NCBI RefSeq assembly: GCF_904067045.1
Contig: NZ_CAJFDC010000001.1
Location: forward strand, 940,001 to 1,004,000
Source: Pseudomonas sp. FEN
Lineage (GTDB): Bacteria > Pseudomonadota > Gammaproteobacteria > Pseudomonadales > Pseudomonadaceae
DNA: 64,000 nt
Direction of reading: 5' to 3'
This document shows, piece after piece, positions 11,204 to 20,129 of the stretch (its first letter is position 1; every line of letters starts with the position of its first letter). The notes beneath the pieces were generated by a model that had not been told where the DNA came from, did no database searches, and worked only from the letters and a program-made list of their open reading frames with translations. A program made the position numbers and the translations under genes.

Positions 11204-11215
11204 ATTGGATCCAAT
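11204..11215. promoter_or_regulatory. Perfect 12-bp palindrome ATTGGATCCAAT, VanR-like operator
   Basis: This perfect palindrome equals the operator I recall for the GntR/FCD repressor VanR of vanillate catabolism. It lies 163 bases upstream of the ArsR-like gene, in a 259-base gap (11042-11300) with no gene. No VanR or van genes are present in the window, so any regulation would be in trans. Promoter elements near it are not clear. Confidence 0.4.
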
Positions 11216-11300
11216 GCAATCAGCCTAAACCACAATGTGCCCGGAGCCGACCTTTATTCCTGAACGGGTTGTAACAGAACCTCTTCGAAGTCGACGTGTC

Positions 11301-12221
11301 TCATCGGCGGGACACCGGCGCCAAGCGTCCCAGTTGCGCACATCGCCGGCTCAGCATCTCGCGCAGCAGGTTCACCGGCTTACTCAATTGAGCGCGATGG
11401 GCGCACAACAAATTCAGCGGCGCGCGCTCACAGCGCAGCTCTGGCAACAGCACCTGCAAGCGTCCCGCCAGGACATCGGCCGACACATCCAGCCAGGATT
11501 TGTAGGCGATGCCAGTACCGGCGACGGCCCAGCGGCGCACCACATCGGCGTCGTCACTGAAACGGTCGCCGCTGACGGTCAGGCCGACTTCGCGCTTGCC
11601 GTCGTGAAAACACCAATGGTCATGGACCCGGCTGCTGAGCATATAAAGCAGGCAATTGTGCTGCGCCAGTTGCGCCAACGCGCGAGGCTCGCCGTGTCGT
11701 GCCAGATAACTCGGTGCCGCGCACAGTACCCGGCGGTTGTCCGGCGCCACGGGCAACGCCACCAGGCTGGAGTCCTCCGGCTCGCCATAACGCAAGGCAA
11801 TGTCCACCGGCTGGCGGAACAGATCGGCGATACGATCCCCCAGCAGCAAGCGCACCGTCAGTTGTGGATATTCGCGCTGGAACTCGTCCAGCCAGGGCAG
11901 TAACAGGTTGCGTCCGAAGTCCGAGGGCGCCGATAGCTGCAAGACACCACTGACCTGGTCCTGACCGCGAGCCAGCAGCCGGCGCCCTTCATCGAGTTGG
12001 CTCAAGGCCGCCCGGGCATACTCAAGGAACCCCTCGCCCTCGGCGGTCAGCCGCAGGCTACGGGTCGAGCGCGCCAGCAAGCGCGCCCCAAGTTGTTGTT
12101 CGATGCGTTTCAGCGCGGCGCTGGCCACCGCCGCCGACATGTCCATGACCCGCGCCGCCGCCGACAGGCTGCCAAGGTCGGCGGCACGGACAAACAACTG
12201 CAAGTCATCGAAACGCAACAT
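11301..12221 (-). CDS. LysR-family transcriptional regulator
   Basis: This 306-residue LysR-type regulator has an N-terminal HTH (MLRFDDLQLFVRAADLGSLS, then MDMSAAVASAALKRIEQQLG) and a C-terminal effector domain of the group often found beside oxidoreductase genes. The start MLRFDDLQLF fits the family; upstream in-frame codons do not. It is divergent from the dehydrogenase at 12341 with a 119-base shared promoter region, so that gene is the likely target. The effector is unknown. Confidence 0.85.
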   Translation of the reverse strand: MLRFDDLQLFVRAADLGSLSAAARVMDMSAAVASAALKRIEQQLGARLLARSTRSLRLTAEGEGFLEYARAALSQLDEGRRLLARGQDQVSGVLQLSAPSDFGRNLLLPWLDEFQREYPQLTVRLLLGDRIADLFRQPVDIALRYGEPEDSSLVALPVAPDNRRVLCAAPSYLARHGEPRALAQLAQHNCLLYMLSSRVHDHWCFHDGKREVGLTVSGDRFSDDADVVRRWAVAGTGIAYKSWLDVSADVLAGRLQVLLPELRCERAPLNLLCAHRAQLSKPVNLLREMLSRRCAQLGRLAPVSRR

Positions 12222-12340
12222 GACGGACTCCGGCATTATCAAAAAAAAATTGAAAGAGACTGCTGTTTTAGCCGGTTTTATCTCCAAGAGAAATAACCAA
12301 TCATGGCGCCATCGAAATCACTGTTCTCTGGAGTGCTCCT

Positions 12341-13354
12341 ATGAAAGCCATTGCCTTCTACGCGTCCCTGCCCGCCAACGACCCGCTGTCGCTGCAGGAC
12401 ATCGAACTGCCGGCCCCGGTCGCCGGCCCTCGTGACCTGCTGGTCGAGGTCAAGGCCATCTCCGTCAATCCGGTGGACACCAAGGTCCGTCAGTTCATGC
12501 CGCCGGAGAATGGCGAAGCCAAGGTGCTGGGCTGGGACGTGGCCGGCGTGGTCAAGGCGGTGGGCAGCGAGGTCGGCCTGTTCAAGGTCGGCGACCGGGT
12601 CTTCTATGCCGGCTCGCTGACTCGCCCCGGGGCCAACAGCGAACTGCATGTGGTGGATGAGCGCATCGTCGGGCGCATGCCAAACAGCCTGGGGTTTGCT
12701 GAAGCCGCCGCCTTGCCCTTGACCGCCATCACCGCCTGGGAGCTGCTGTTCGAGCGCCTGCGGATTGCCGAGGGCAAGGCCGATCAGGGCCAGAGCCTAC
12801 TGATCGTCGGTGCCGCCGGCGGCGTGGGTTCGATCCTGACCCAACTCGCCAGCCAGTTGACCGGCCTGAAGGTCATCGGTACGGCTTCGCGCCCCGAAAC
12901 CCAGGACTGGGCGAGGAAACTCGGCGCCGACCTGGTCATTGATCACAGCCGGCCCTTGAGCGAAGAACTCAAGGCACACGGACACCCGCAGGTGACCCAT
13001 GTCGCCAGCCTGACCCAGACCGATAGCCACCTCGATGAACTGGTCGAAGCCCTCAAGCCCCAGGGCAAGCTGGCCCTGATCGACGATCCGAAGGGCTTCG
13101 ACATCAGCAAGCTCAAGCGCAAGAGCCTGTCGTTGCACTGGGAGTTCATGTACACCCGCTCGATGTTCGAGACCGACGACATGATCGAACAGCACAACCT
13201 GCTCAACCGCGTCGCCGAGCTGATCGATGCCGGGGTGTTGAAAACCACGCTGGGCGAGCACTTCGGCCAGATCAATGCCGCCAACCTGCGCCGTGCCCAT
13301 GAATTGCTGGAAAGCGGCAAGGCCAAGGGCAAGATCGTGCTGGAAGGGTTCTGA
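12341..13354 (+). CDS. Zinc-binding-family alcohol dehydrogenase / quinone oxidoreductase
   Basis: This 337-residue medium-chain dehydrogenase/reductase has a GroES-like N-terminal domain and a Rossmann domain with the motif LLIVGAAGGVGSILTQLA. The zinc-ligand residues of classic alcohol dehydrogenases are not evident, so it resembles NADPH:quinone reductase-like members (the zinc-binding alcohol dehydrogenase family 1 subgroup). It probably reduces quinones or reactive carbonyls with NADPH. A GGAG-like site precedes the ATG. It is probably controlled by the divergent LysR regulator. Confidence 0.88.
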   Translation: MKAIAFYASLPANDPLSLQDIELPAPVAGPRDLLVEVKAISVNPVDTKVRQFMPPENGEAKVLGWDVAGVVKAVGSEVGLFKVGDRVFYAGSLTRPGANSELHVVDERIVGRMPNSLGFAEAAALPLTAITAWELLFERLRIAEGKADQGQSLLIVGAAGGVGSILTQLASQLTGLKVIGTASRPETQDWARKLGADLVIDHSRPLSEELKAHGHPQVTHVASLTQTDSHLDELVEALKPQGKLALIDDPKGFDISKLKRKSLSLHWEFMYTRSMFETDDMIEQHNLLNRVAELIDAGVLKTTLGEHFGQINAANLRRAHELLESGKAKGKIVLEGF

Positions 13355-13389
13355 GTCGAATTCCGCGAGTCTATCGACCTGACACCCCC

Positions 13390-13471
13390 CTCCCCTGTAG
13401 GAGCCAGCTTGCTGGCGATGGCGGCCAGACTTACCGGCCTCATCGCCAGCAAGCTGGCTCCTACAGGGGAG
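13390..13471. repeat. REP doublet (perfect 31-base inverted repeat)
   Basis: Two REP copies face each other: 13390-13420 and 13441-13471 are exact reverse complements (core CCTGTAGGAGCCAGCTTG), separated by a 20-base spacer. This is the REPIN arrangement seen in P. fluorescens genomes. Confidence 0.9.
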
Positions 13472-13670
13472 CGGCGGTTCTGGAGTCGTGGTTTGATGAG
13501 AACGGTTTGCTCCCGCAAAAACCAGAACAACCACCAGTCAGATGTTTGATCCTGGTCATTTGCCAGCAAGAAATCAGCGCTACACTCGTAGCCTCACTGC
13601 TGTTTTGGTTTTAATGCAGTCATTTTCAAAAAACAGAGAATGAGTCGTTACCAACAGGAGGAAGTCCGTA

Positions 13671-13850
13671 ATGAAGATACTGGTTAAAGAACTGACCAGG
13701 CCCCACGGCAATCAATGGCAGGTCCGTCTGGACCAGCACGTGGTGACCTTCCGTAGCGAATCCGAGGCCCGCGCCTTTGTCAGCACCCTGCAAACCAGGT
13801 TGCAGGCCCCCCACGTCTTTCCCGAGCATCAGCAACGCGCCGTTGGCTGA
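13671..13850 (+). CDS. Conserved small protein of 59 residues, unknown function
   Basis: A 59-codon frame begins MKILVKELTRPHGNQWQVRL and ends QQRAVG. A strong AGGAGG ribosome site lies about 9 bases before the ATG. The composition (a WQVRL-VVTFRS strand pair followed by a helix SEARAFVSTLQTRL) looks like a small folded protein of the DUF2188-like kind, and I recall similar short proteins in other Pseudomonas. It has no membrane segment or signal peptide. It converges on the Bcr/CflA gene, with a 13-base gap. Confidence 0.75.
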   Translation: MKILVKELTRPHGNQWQVRLDQHVVTFRSESEARAFVSTLQTRLQAPHVFPEHQQRAVG

Positions 13851-13863
13851 TCCCGCCGGGGAC

Positions 13864-15051
13864 CTAGCCCTGAATGACTCGCGCGTGTTGCACGCGACGA
13901 GTTGTCATGGCCAGTGTCACCACCAGTACACCGCACAGGCTGATGACCAAGGCCATCGGCACGGCGCTGCCATCGTGCAATATCCCCACCAATGACGCCG
14001 CGGCCGCCGCCACGCCGAACTGCAGGCAGCCCAGCGTCGCCGACGCACTGCCGGCGCGCGCGCCCTGGCCGTTCATGGCGCAGGCCGAGGCGTTGGGCAG
14101 GATGCAGCCCAGGCTGGAAATACAGATGAACAACGGCACCAGCAAGGGCCACAGTTGTTCCGTGTGCAAGCTGCTGACCGCCAACAGTGCCAGGCCGGCC
14201 GCCAGGTAAACCCACACGGCGCGCGCCAGCAGATAGGCCGGGCCGCGCTTGGCCAGCAAGCGGGCATTGACCTGAGCCGTCAGAATGAAACCCGCCGCGT
14301 TGCTGCCGAACAGCCAGCCGTAGTGCTCGGCCGGTACCCCATAGAGCTTGATGAACACGAACGGCGAACCGGCGATATAGGCAAACATCCCGGCAATCGC
14401 GATACCACCGGTCAAGGCGTGGCCGAGGAACAGGCGGTCGGCCAACAACCGACCGTACTGACGCAGCGCCCCCGACAGTGGCGGGCGCGGATGATTGGCC
14501 GGCAGGCTCTCGGGCAGGCCGAGCATCACGGCGATGGCCGCCAATGCACTGAAGAACGTCAAGGCGATAAAGATCGAGTGCCAGCCATAGAGGTTGACCA
14601 GTACTCCGCCGAGCATCGGCGCCAGGATCGGCGCCAGCCCCACCACCAGCATCAGTTGCGAGAAGACCTTGGCCGAACCCACCGCATCGCATTTGTCGCT
14701 GACCACCGCCCGGGATATCACCATCCCGGCGCAGCCCCCCAGGGCCTGGACGAAACGCGCGGCAATCAGCCACTCCAGGCTCGGGGCAAAGGAACAGGCC
14801 AGGGACGCGACAGTGAACAGCGCCACCCCCACCAGCAGCGGCACCCGTCGACCGAAGCGGTCGGCCACCGGGCCGTAGGCCAACTGGCCGATGGAGAGTC
14901 CGAGGAAATACACGGCCAGAGTCAGTTGGATATGTTTTTCATCGGTCCCGAACGCGGTGGCCATGGCCGGAAAACCCGGCAGGTAGAAATCGATGGCCAA
15001 GGGCGCGAAGGCGCTCAGGGCTCCGAGAATCAGGATGGTTCGCAGGTTCAT
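13864..15051 (-). CDS. Bcr/CflA-family multidrug efflux MFS transporter
   Basis: This 395-residue, 12-helix major facilitator protein belongs to the drug:H+ antiporter-1 Bcr/CflA subfamily. Signatures are the N-terminal SAFAPLAIDFYLPGFPAM, the motif A loop GPVADRFGRRVPLLVG, and RFVQALGGCAGMVISRAVV (motif C region). Family members export bicyclomycin, chloramphenicol or similar compounds. It lies upstream-oriented toward a small gene and has no adjacent regulator. Confidence 0.88.
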   Translation of the reverse strand: MNLRTILILGALSAFAPLAIDFYLPGFPAMATAFGTDEKHIQLTLAVYFLGLSIGQLAYGPVADRFGRRVPLLVGVALFTVASLACSFAPSLEWLIAARFVQALGGCAGMVISRAVVSDKCDAVGSAKVFSQLMLVVGLAPILAPMLGGVLVNLYGWHSIFIALTFFSALAAIAVMLGLPESLPANHPRPPLSGALRQYGRLLADRLFLGHALTGGIAIAGMFAYIAGSPFVFIKLYGVPAEHYGWLFGSNAAGFILTAQVNARLLAKRGPAYLLARAVWVYLAAGLALLAVSSLHTEQLWPLLVPLFICISSLGCILPNASACAMNGQGARAGSASATLGCLQFGVAAAAASLVGILHDGSAVPMALVISLCGVLVVTLAMTTRRVQHARVIQG

Positions 15052-15152
15052 CAGGGGTCCAGGGAAGATCGGCGCGGGCTGCTAGTCTAGCGGCGCGCGA
15101 AGTCCTTGAACATTCTGATAGGTCGCTAACTATTAAAAATACCGGATTCGCG

Positions 15153-15356
15153 TCAACCCGCCAGCTTCGCCTCATAACCTTCTTCGCTGATCGCGCCGAG
15201 CACTTGCTCCGCCGACAGCCGACTGCTGCTGACAACGACTTCCTTCGCCGCCAGGTCGACCCGCACCTCGGCGGTCGAATCCAGCGCCTGGACCGCCTGG
15301 GTAATGGCCCGTACACAGTGAGCGCAAGACATACCCTGGACATTGAAGACTTGCAT
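15153..15356 (-). CDS. copZ: Copper chaperone (heavy-metal-associated domain)
   Basis: This 67-residue ferredoxin-like HMA protein binds Cu(I) through the CxxC of GMSCAHC (residues about 9-15) and delivers or buffers cytosolic copper. The start MQVFNVQGMSCAHC was chosen because it gives the normal family length and is preceded by a GGAG-type site, and because a CueR promoter lies 32-62 bases upstream. It is transcribed leftward, away from copA and cueR, and should be induced by Cu(I). Confidence 0.93.
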   Translation of the reverse strand: MQVFNVQGMSCAHCVRAITQAVQALDSTAEVRVDLAAKEVVVSSSRLSAEQVLGAISEEGYEAKLAG

Positions 15357-15387
15357 GACACAGCTCCTTTCATGGGGGAATGTCCGT

Positions 15388-15418
15388 AGTCTCAAGCTTA
15401 CCACCATGGCAAGGTCAA
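15388..15418 (-). promoter_or_regulatory. CueR-type promoter of copZ
   Basis: The minus strand carries TTGACC (15418-15413), a 19-bp spacer and GAGACT (15393-15388). The spacer holds the CueR dyad ACCTTGCC-N5-GGTAAGCT, an imperfect form of the box in front of copA. The long 19-bp spacer requires MerR-type activation. Confidence 0.8.
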
Positions 15419-15504
15419 GTTCCTGACGACACTGCCGGGCTGGCATTCAGCGCGAGCTTGCGCCAAGCTTCGGCATCGACGATCAAACCGTAGGAGATTC
15501 AGCC

Positions 15505-15891
15505 ATGCGCTGGTCAGTTTTCAGCCTGTTCGGCCTTCTCAGCCTTTTCGGGGCGAGCCCCTTCGCCAATGCGGCCGGAGAGAACTACGCCGTTCTGATC
15601 ATTTCTCGCGAGCGCCTGGAAGTCTCCACCTCCTGCGAGATCGGCGTTTATCTCCAGGACCAACTGTCCGCCCGGCTGTTCCAGGAACAGTCCACCTCCT
15701 TCAACCTGCCACCAGGCAATGTCTCCGTGCGCTTGAAATCCCTGCCAGGGCAGGCTCCCGGCTGCGCCCCGAGCATGCTGACCACCCCCGAACAGGTGAT
15801 CAAGCTCAATGGCGGAGATGTGCGCAAGTTCTCCATCGTCGGCGGACCGGAAGGCCTGCGCTTGAAACAAGCACCACTGGGTTATCAATAA
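15505..15891 (+). CDS. Small exported protein of unknown function in the copper locus
   Basis: This 128-residue protein has a clear signal peptide (residues 1-24, with cleavage after ANA) and a mature domain rich in beta-strand sequence with two cysteines (STSCEIGVYL and APGCAPSM) that could form a disulfide. A TAGGAGA ribosome site precedes the ATG. It lies between copZ and copA, and its stop codon sits 4 bases before the -35 element of the copA promoter. No Cu-binding motif such as a Met or His cluster is visible, so a copper role is only positional. Confidence 0.75.
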   Translation: MRWSVFSLFGLLSLFGASPFANAAGENYAVLIISRERLEVSTSCEIGVYLQDQLSARLFQEQSTSFNLPPGNVSVRLKSLPGQAPGCAPSMLTTPEQVIKLNGGDVRKFSIVGGPEGLRLKQAPLGYQ

Positions 15892-15895
15892 GCGC

Positions 15896-15926
15896 TTGAC
15901 CTTGCCAGGGGGGCAAGGTTGATCCT
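15896..15926 (+). promoter_or_regulatory. CueR-type promoter of copA
   Basis: TTGACC (15896-15901), a 19-bp spacer and GATCCT (15921-15926). The spacer is filled by a perfect dyad ACCTTGCC-N5-GGCAAGGT (15899-15919), the CueR operator. It drives copA and probably cueR. Confidence 0.9.
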
Positions 15927-15954
15927 TGGGGCAACTTCTCCAGGAGTATTGCCC

Positions 15955-18342
15955 ATGCTCGAATCCACCCTCTTCGACCTGCCGATCGCCGGCATGACCT
16001 GCGCCAGTTGCGCCGGCCGGGTCGAGCGCGCCTTGAGCAAGGTGCCAGGCGCCAGTGCCGTGAGTGTCAACCTTGCCACCGAACAGGCCCGCGTCCAGGC
16101 CCCGGCCGACAGCCTGCCGGCGCTGCTCAGTGCCGTCGAACAGGCCGGCTACAGTGTACCCACGCAAACCCTGGAACTGGATATTGGCGGTATGACCTGC
16201 GCTTCCTGCGCGGGCCGGATCGAGCGCGCCTTGAGCAAGGTGCCCGAGGTGCGGCGGGTCAGCGTCAACCTGGCCAGTGAACGGGCCCATCTGGATCTGC
16301 TCGGCCAGGTCGATCCCGCCGTGCTGATCGCCGCGGTCACGGCTGCCGGTTACACCGCCAGCCTGCGGCAAAACGAGGCCGCCGGCGCCCTGGATCAACA
16401 GCGGCGCCTGAACCGCGAGCGCATGTCGCTGTTGCTGGCGATTGCCCTGGCCCTGCCGCTGGTGGTGCCGATGCTGGTCCAGCCGCTGGGCTACCACTGG
16501 ATGCTGCCGGCCTGGTTGCAATGGGCGCTGGCCACGCCGGTACAGTTCATCTTCGGAGCACGCTTCTATGTCGCCGCCTGGAAAGCCGTCAAGGCTGGAG
16601 CTGGCAACATGGACCTGCTGGTCGCCCTCGGTACCAGCGCCGGCTATGGCCTGAGCCTGTATCAATGGGCCAATACCGCCCCGGGCAGCATGCCTCATCT
16701 GTATTTCGAAGCCTCGGCGGTGGTGATCGCCCTGGTGCTGCTGGGCAAGTACCTGGAAAGCCGCGCCAAGCGCCAGACCGCCAGTGCCATCCGTGCCCTC
16801 GAAGCCTTGCGTCCGGAGCGGGCGATCCAGGTGCTGGATGGCCGAGAGCAGGACGTGGCCATCAGTGCCCTGCGCCTCGATGACCTGGTGCTGGTCAAGC
16901 CCGGGGAACGTTTTCCGGTGGACGGCGAGGTAGTCGAAGGCCGCAGCCACGCCGATGAGGCGTTGATCAGTGGTGAAAGCCTGCCGGTGCCCAAGCAGCC
17001 CGGTGACCCGGTCACTGGCGGTGCCATCAACGGCGAAGGTCGGTTGCTGGTGAAAACCCGGGCATTGGGCGCCGAAACCGTATTGGCGCGAATCATCCGC
17101 CTGGTCGAGGACGCCCAGGCCGCCAAGGCACCGATCCAGAAGCTGGTGGACAAGGTCAGCCAGGTGTTCGTCCCCAGCGTCCTGCTGCTGGCCCTGGCAA
17201 CGCTGATCGGCTGGTGGCTGCACGGCGCACCGTTGGAGACCGCGTTGATCAATGCGGTGGCGGTGCTGGTGATCGCCTGCCCCTGTGCCCTGGGCCTGGC
17301 GACGCCAACGGCGATCATGGCCGGCACCGGCGTGGCCGCCCGCCACGGCATCCTGATCAAGGACGCCGAAGCCCTGGAACGCGCCCATGAAGTCAGTGCC
17401 GTAGTCTTCGACAAGACCGGCACCCTCACTTCCGGCACGCCACGCATCGCTCACCTGGTCACTGCCGACGCGGATGACGACAACGCGCTGCAACTGGCCG
17501 GCGCCCTCCAGCGCGGCAGCGAACATCCCTTGGCCAAGGCGGTGCTGGACGCCTGCGCGGAACGCGGCCTGGCCCTGGAGAATGTCAGTGACAGCCGGGC
17601 GCTGAGCGGACGCGGTATCGCCGGGCGTCTCGGCGAACGCGCCCTGGCACTGGGCAATCAACGCCTGCTGGATGAAAGCGGCCTGGACGCCGGCGCGCTG
17701 GCAACGTCGGCGAGCACCTGGGAAGCCGAAGGCCGGACCTTGTCCTGGCTGATCGAGCAAAGCCCGCAACCGCGCGTGCTGGGCTTGTTCGCCTTCGGCG
17801 ACACGCTCAAGCACGGTGCCCTGCAAGCCATCGAGCAGCTCAAGGCCCGGCAGATCAGCAGCCACCTGCTGACCGGGGACAACCGCGGCAGCGCCCGGGT
17901 GGTCGCCGAGGCCTTGGGCATCGATGATGTTCACGCGCAAGTGCTGCCGGCGGACAAAGCCGCCATCATCACAGCGTTGAAGCTACAGGGGGTAGTGGCA
18001 ATGGTCGGCGACGGCATCAACGACGCCCCGGCCCTGGCCGCCGCCGATATCGGCATTGCCATGGGCGGCGGTACCGATGTCGCCATGCACGCGGCGGGCA
18101 TCACCCTGATGCGCGGCGATCCGCGGCTGGTGCCGGCGGCCCTGGAGATCAGCCGCAAGACCTACGCAAAGATCCGCCAGAATCTGTTCTGGGCCTTCGT
18201 CTATAACCTGATCGGCATTCCCCTGGCCGCCTTCGGCCTGCTCAACCCGGTTCTGGCCGGCGCGGCCATGGCCTTGTCCAGTGTCAGCGTGGTGAGCAAT
18301 GCGTTGCTGCTCAAGACCTGGAAACCCAAAGACCTTGACTGA
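15955..18342 (+). CDS. copA: Cu(I)-exporting P1B-type ATPase
   Basis: This 795-residue copper ATPase pumps Cu(I) from cytosol to periplasm. It has two N-terminal HMA domains (about residues 4-68 and 72-136), each with [10 protein letters not shown], eight membrane helices, the transmembrane CPC metal site ([11 protein letters not shown]), the phosphorylated Asp in DKTGT and the [11 protein letters not shown] hinge motif. The start [10 protein letters not shown] follows CAGGAG. The two HMA repeats share a 24-base identical stretch, a recent duplication or conversion. cueR follows after 10 bases. Confidence 0.96.
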   Translation: MLESTLFDLPIAGMTCASCAGRVERALSKVPGASAVSVNLATEQARVQAPADSLPALLSAVEQAGYSVPTQTLELDIGGMTCASCAGRIERALSKVPEVRRVSVNLASERAHLDLLGQVDPAVLIAAVTAAGYTASLRQNEAAGALDQQRRLNRERMSLLLAIALALPLVVPMLVQPLGYHWMLPAWLQWALATPVQFIFGARFYVAAWKAVKAGAGNMDLLVALGTSAGYGLSLYQWANTAPGSMPHLYFEASAVVIALVLLGKYLESRAKRQTASAIRALEALRPERAIQVLDGREQDVAISALRLDDLVLVKPGERFPVDGEVVEGRSHADEALISGESLPVPKQPGDPVTGGAINGEGRLLVKTRALGAETVLARIIRLVEDAQAAKAPIQKLVDKVSQVFVPSVLLLALATLIGWWLHGAPLETALINAVAVLVIACPCALGLATPTAIMAGTGVAARHGILIKDAEALERAHEVSAVVFDKTGTLTSGTPRIAHLVTADADDDNALQLAGALQRGSEHPLAKAVLDACAERGLALENVSDSRALSGRGIAGRLGERALALGNQRLLDESGLDAGALATSASTWEAEGRTLSWLIEQSPQPRVLGLFAFGDTLKHGALQAIEQLKARQISSHLLTGDNRGSARVVAEALGIDDVHAQVLPADKAAIITALKLQGVVAMVGDGINDAPALAAADIGIAMGGGTDVAMHAAGITLMRGDPRLVPAALEISRKTYAKIRQNLFWAFVYNLIGIPLAAFGLLNPVLAGAAMALSSVSVVSNALLLKTWKPKDLD

Positions 18343-18352
18343 AGGAGTTGTC

Positions 18353-18754
18353 ATGAACATCGGCCAAGCAGCCCGCCAGAGCGGCCTGAGCGCGAAGATG
18401 ATTCGCTACTACGAAGCCATCGGCCTGCTCAAGGTCGCCAGCCGTACCGACAGTGGCTACCGCTTGTACAGTGAACAGGACTTGCACACCCTGGCGTTTA
18501 TCAAGCGCTCGCGGGACCTGGGCTTCTCCCTGGAAGAGGTCGGCAAGCTGCTGACGCTCTGGCAGGACCGCCAGCGCGCCAGCGCCGACGTGAAAGCCCT
18601 GGCACGCCGGCATATCGATGAATTGAACCACAAGATCGAGGAATTGGCCGGTTTGCGCGATACCTTGCAGGACCTGGTGGAACACTGCCACGGCGATCAT
18701 CGGCCCGATTGTCCGATTCTCAAGGATCTGGCGTCGGGAGGCTGCTGCAAATAA
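18353..18754 (+). CDS. cueR: Cu(I)-responsive MerR-family activator
   Basis: This 133-residue CueR begins MNIGQAARQSGLSAKMIRYY, the MerR HTH, with a long dimerisation helix and a C-terminal Cu(I)-binding loop. The two metal cysteines are in CHGDHRPDC, spaced by seven residues as in E. coli CueR Cys112 and Cys120. CueR activates copA and copZ by untwisting the long-spacer promoters at 15388 and 15896. A GAAGGAG site precedes the ATG. In P. aeruginosa cueR is PA4778, and the RIO kinase that follows here is PA4780-like. Confidence 0.94.
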   Translation: MNIGQAARQSGLSAKMIRYYEAIGLLKVASRTDSGYRLYSEQDLHTLAFIKRSRDLGFSLEEVGKLLTLWQDRQRASADVKALARRHIDELNHKIEELAGLRDTLQDLVEHCHGDHRPDCPILKDLASGGCCK

Positions 18755-18778
18755 AAAATCCGGCCAAGGCCGGATTTT
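18755..18778. terminator. Bidirectional intrinsic terminator
   Basis: The stem AAAATCCGGCC / GGCCGGATTTT lies between the convergent cueR and RIO kinase genes, with an A-tract on one side and a T-tract on the other, so it can serve both strands. Confidence 0.9.
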
Positions 18779-18790
18779 CCATTCACGCGA

Positions 18791-19687
18791 TCAATGCTGC
18801 ATCCACGGCGGAGGCGGCTCCTCGGCCTTGCTCGGCGGTTTGTCATCCGCCGCGCGGATCGCCTGGCGGCGCTCCTCCTCGAATCGCGCGGCTTCGATCT
18901 CGCGCATCACACTGCCGACATCCGCCAGTTCTTCCGGATCGTCGAACTCACCCGTCAGAACACTGCCCGGATGCAAGGTGCCGGCCTCGAACAACGCCCA
19001 CATCTCCTTGGCGTAGCGCGTGTGCTTGAGTTCCGGGGCGAAACGCCCGAAATAGGCCGCCATGTTGCCGACGTCCCGCTCCAGCATGCTGAAGGCATGG
19101 TTGTTACCCGCCGCATCCACCGCCTGGGGCAAGTCGATGATCACCGGCCCCTGCGGCGTCAACAGCACGTTGAACTCCGACAGGTCACCGTGCACCAGAC
19201 CGGTACACAACATCAGTACGATCTGCGAAATCAGGAACGCGTGATACTCGCGCGCCTGATCCGGCTCCAGCACCACATCGTTGAGGCGCGGCGCGGCATC
19301 GCCGTACTCGTCCGCCACCAATTCCATCAACAGTACGCCTTCCAGGAAGTCGAACGGCTTGGGCACCCGTACCCCGGCGCTGGCCAGACGGAACAACGCC
19401 GCCACTTCCGCGTTCTGCCAGGCGTCCTCGGTCTCCTTGCGGCCGAACTTGGACCCCTTGGCCATGGCGCGGGCCTGCCGGCTGTTGCGCACCTTGCGGC
19501 CTTCCTGATACTCGGCCGCCTGACGAAAACTTCGTTTATTCGCCTCCTTGTAGACCTTGGCACAACGTAGCTCGTTGCCACAGCGCACCACATAAACCGC
19601 TGCCTCTTTACCACTCATGAGTGGGCGCAGCACCTCGTCGACCAGACCGTCCTCGATCAGGGGTTCAATGCGTTTTGGAGTCTTCAT
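18791..19687 (-). CDS. RIO1-like serine/threonine protein kinase (PA4780 family)
   Basis: This 298-residue bacterial RIO kinase has the glycine-rich-like loop MSGKEAAVYVVRC, the ATP lysine in LRCAKVYKE, the catalytic loop LVHGDLSEFNVLL and the metal-binding Asp in VIIDLPQAVD. The C-terminal about 40 residues are charged and Pro-rich (EEPPPPWMQH). RIO kinases in archaea and eukaryotes work in ribosome maturation; the bacterial substrate is unknown. It is convergent with cueR. Confidence 0.9.
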   Translation of the reverse strand: MKTPKRIEPLIEDGLVDEVLRPLMSGKEAAVYVVRCGNELRCAKVYKEANKRSFRQAAEYQEGRKVRNSRQARAMAKGSKFGRKETEDAWQNAEVAALFRLASAGVRVPKPFDFLEGVLLMELVADEYGDAAPRLNDVVLEPDQAREYHAFLISQIVLMLCTGLVHGDLSEFNVLLTPQGPVIIDLPQAVDAAGNNHAFSMLERDVGNMAAYFGRFAPELKHTRYAKEMWALFEAGTLHPGSVLTGEFDDPEELADVGSVMREIEAARFEEERRQAIRAADDKPPSKAEEPPPPWMQH

Positions 19688-20129
19688 CAGCTTTTATTGT
19701 GGGTCCTTTATTGCCAAACACGCGAATGTCACTCGTTATACGGCAATCCTCTCACAGCGGGGAGAGGATGCCGACCTCGAATACTCTCCAATGCACTCAA
19801 TGTGCCAGATTATTCCGACGAATCGGCCAGGAGAAAACGGCGTCTCAAGAGAATAGCCAAGGATTATCAAGCGGTGGTTCATGCAACACCTTGTCATTTC
19901 CGACCACGATTGAAAGCCCAATGCTCAGAAAAGATCAGAATATTCGCCGTGTACCTCAACTTTTTTCCGCGCCAGCCGAAGGCTTTTAAGACTAAAGGCG
20001 TTTTTGTCGGACAATCAGCACGCCGCCAGCGAAACGGATGTTCAGCACACCCACCACTTGCACAACTGCCCTATACCGACCACACGTGCTCGGCACGCCT
20101 GGGGTCTACAAGAAAATTCTGGAGCGCGG
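19688..20129. other. Intergenic region between RIO kinase and chemoreceptor
   Basis: This 442-base gap holds no convincing gene and is more AT-rich than its surroundings. It contains a hairpin at 19741-19773 (CGGC plus ATCCTCTC pairing with GAGAGGAT plus GCCG, 8-base loop). I see no confident sigma-70 or FliA promoter for the chemoreceptor; an AT-rich stretch around 19960-20010 is the likeliest place. Confidence 0.6.

Noticed and set aside
15899..15919. Terminator of the small secreted protein gene
   Set aside because: The dyad is the CueR operator inside a promoter with correct 19-bp spacing; there is no T-tract.
15514..17940. 808-codon open frame on the minus strand across copA
   Set aside because: It is the antisense shadow of copA with Gly/Gln/Asp-biased residues and no domain.
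19960..20010. FliA (sigma-28) promoter for the chemoreceptor
   Set aside because: A TAAAG...GTCGGACAA stretch is present, but the spacing is about 10 bases and the -10 match is poor.
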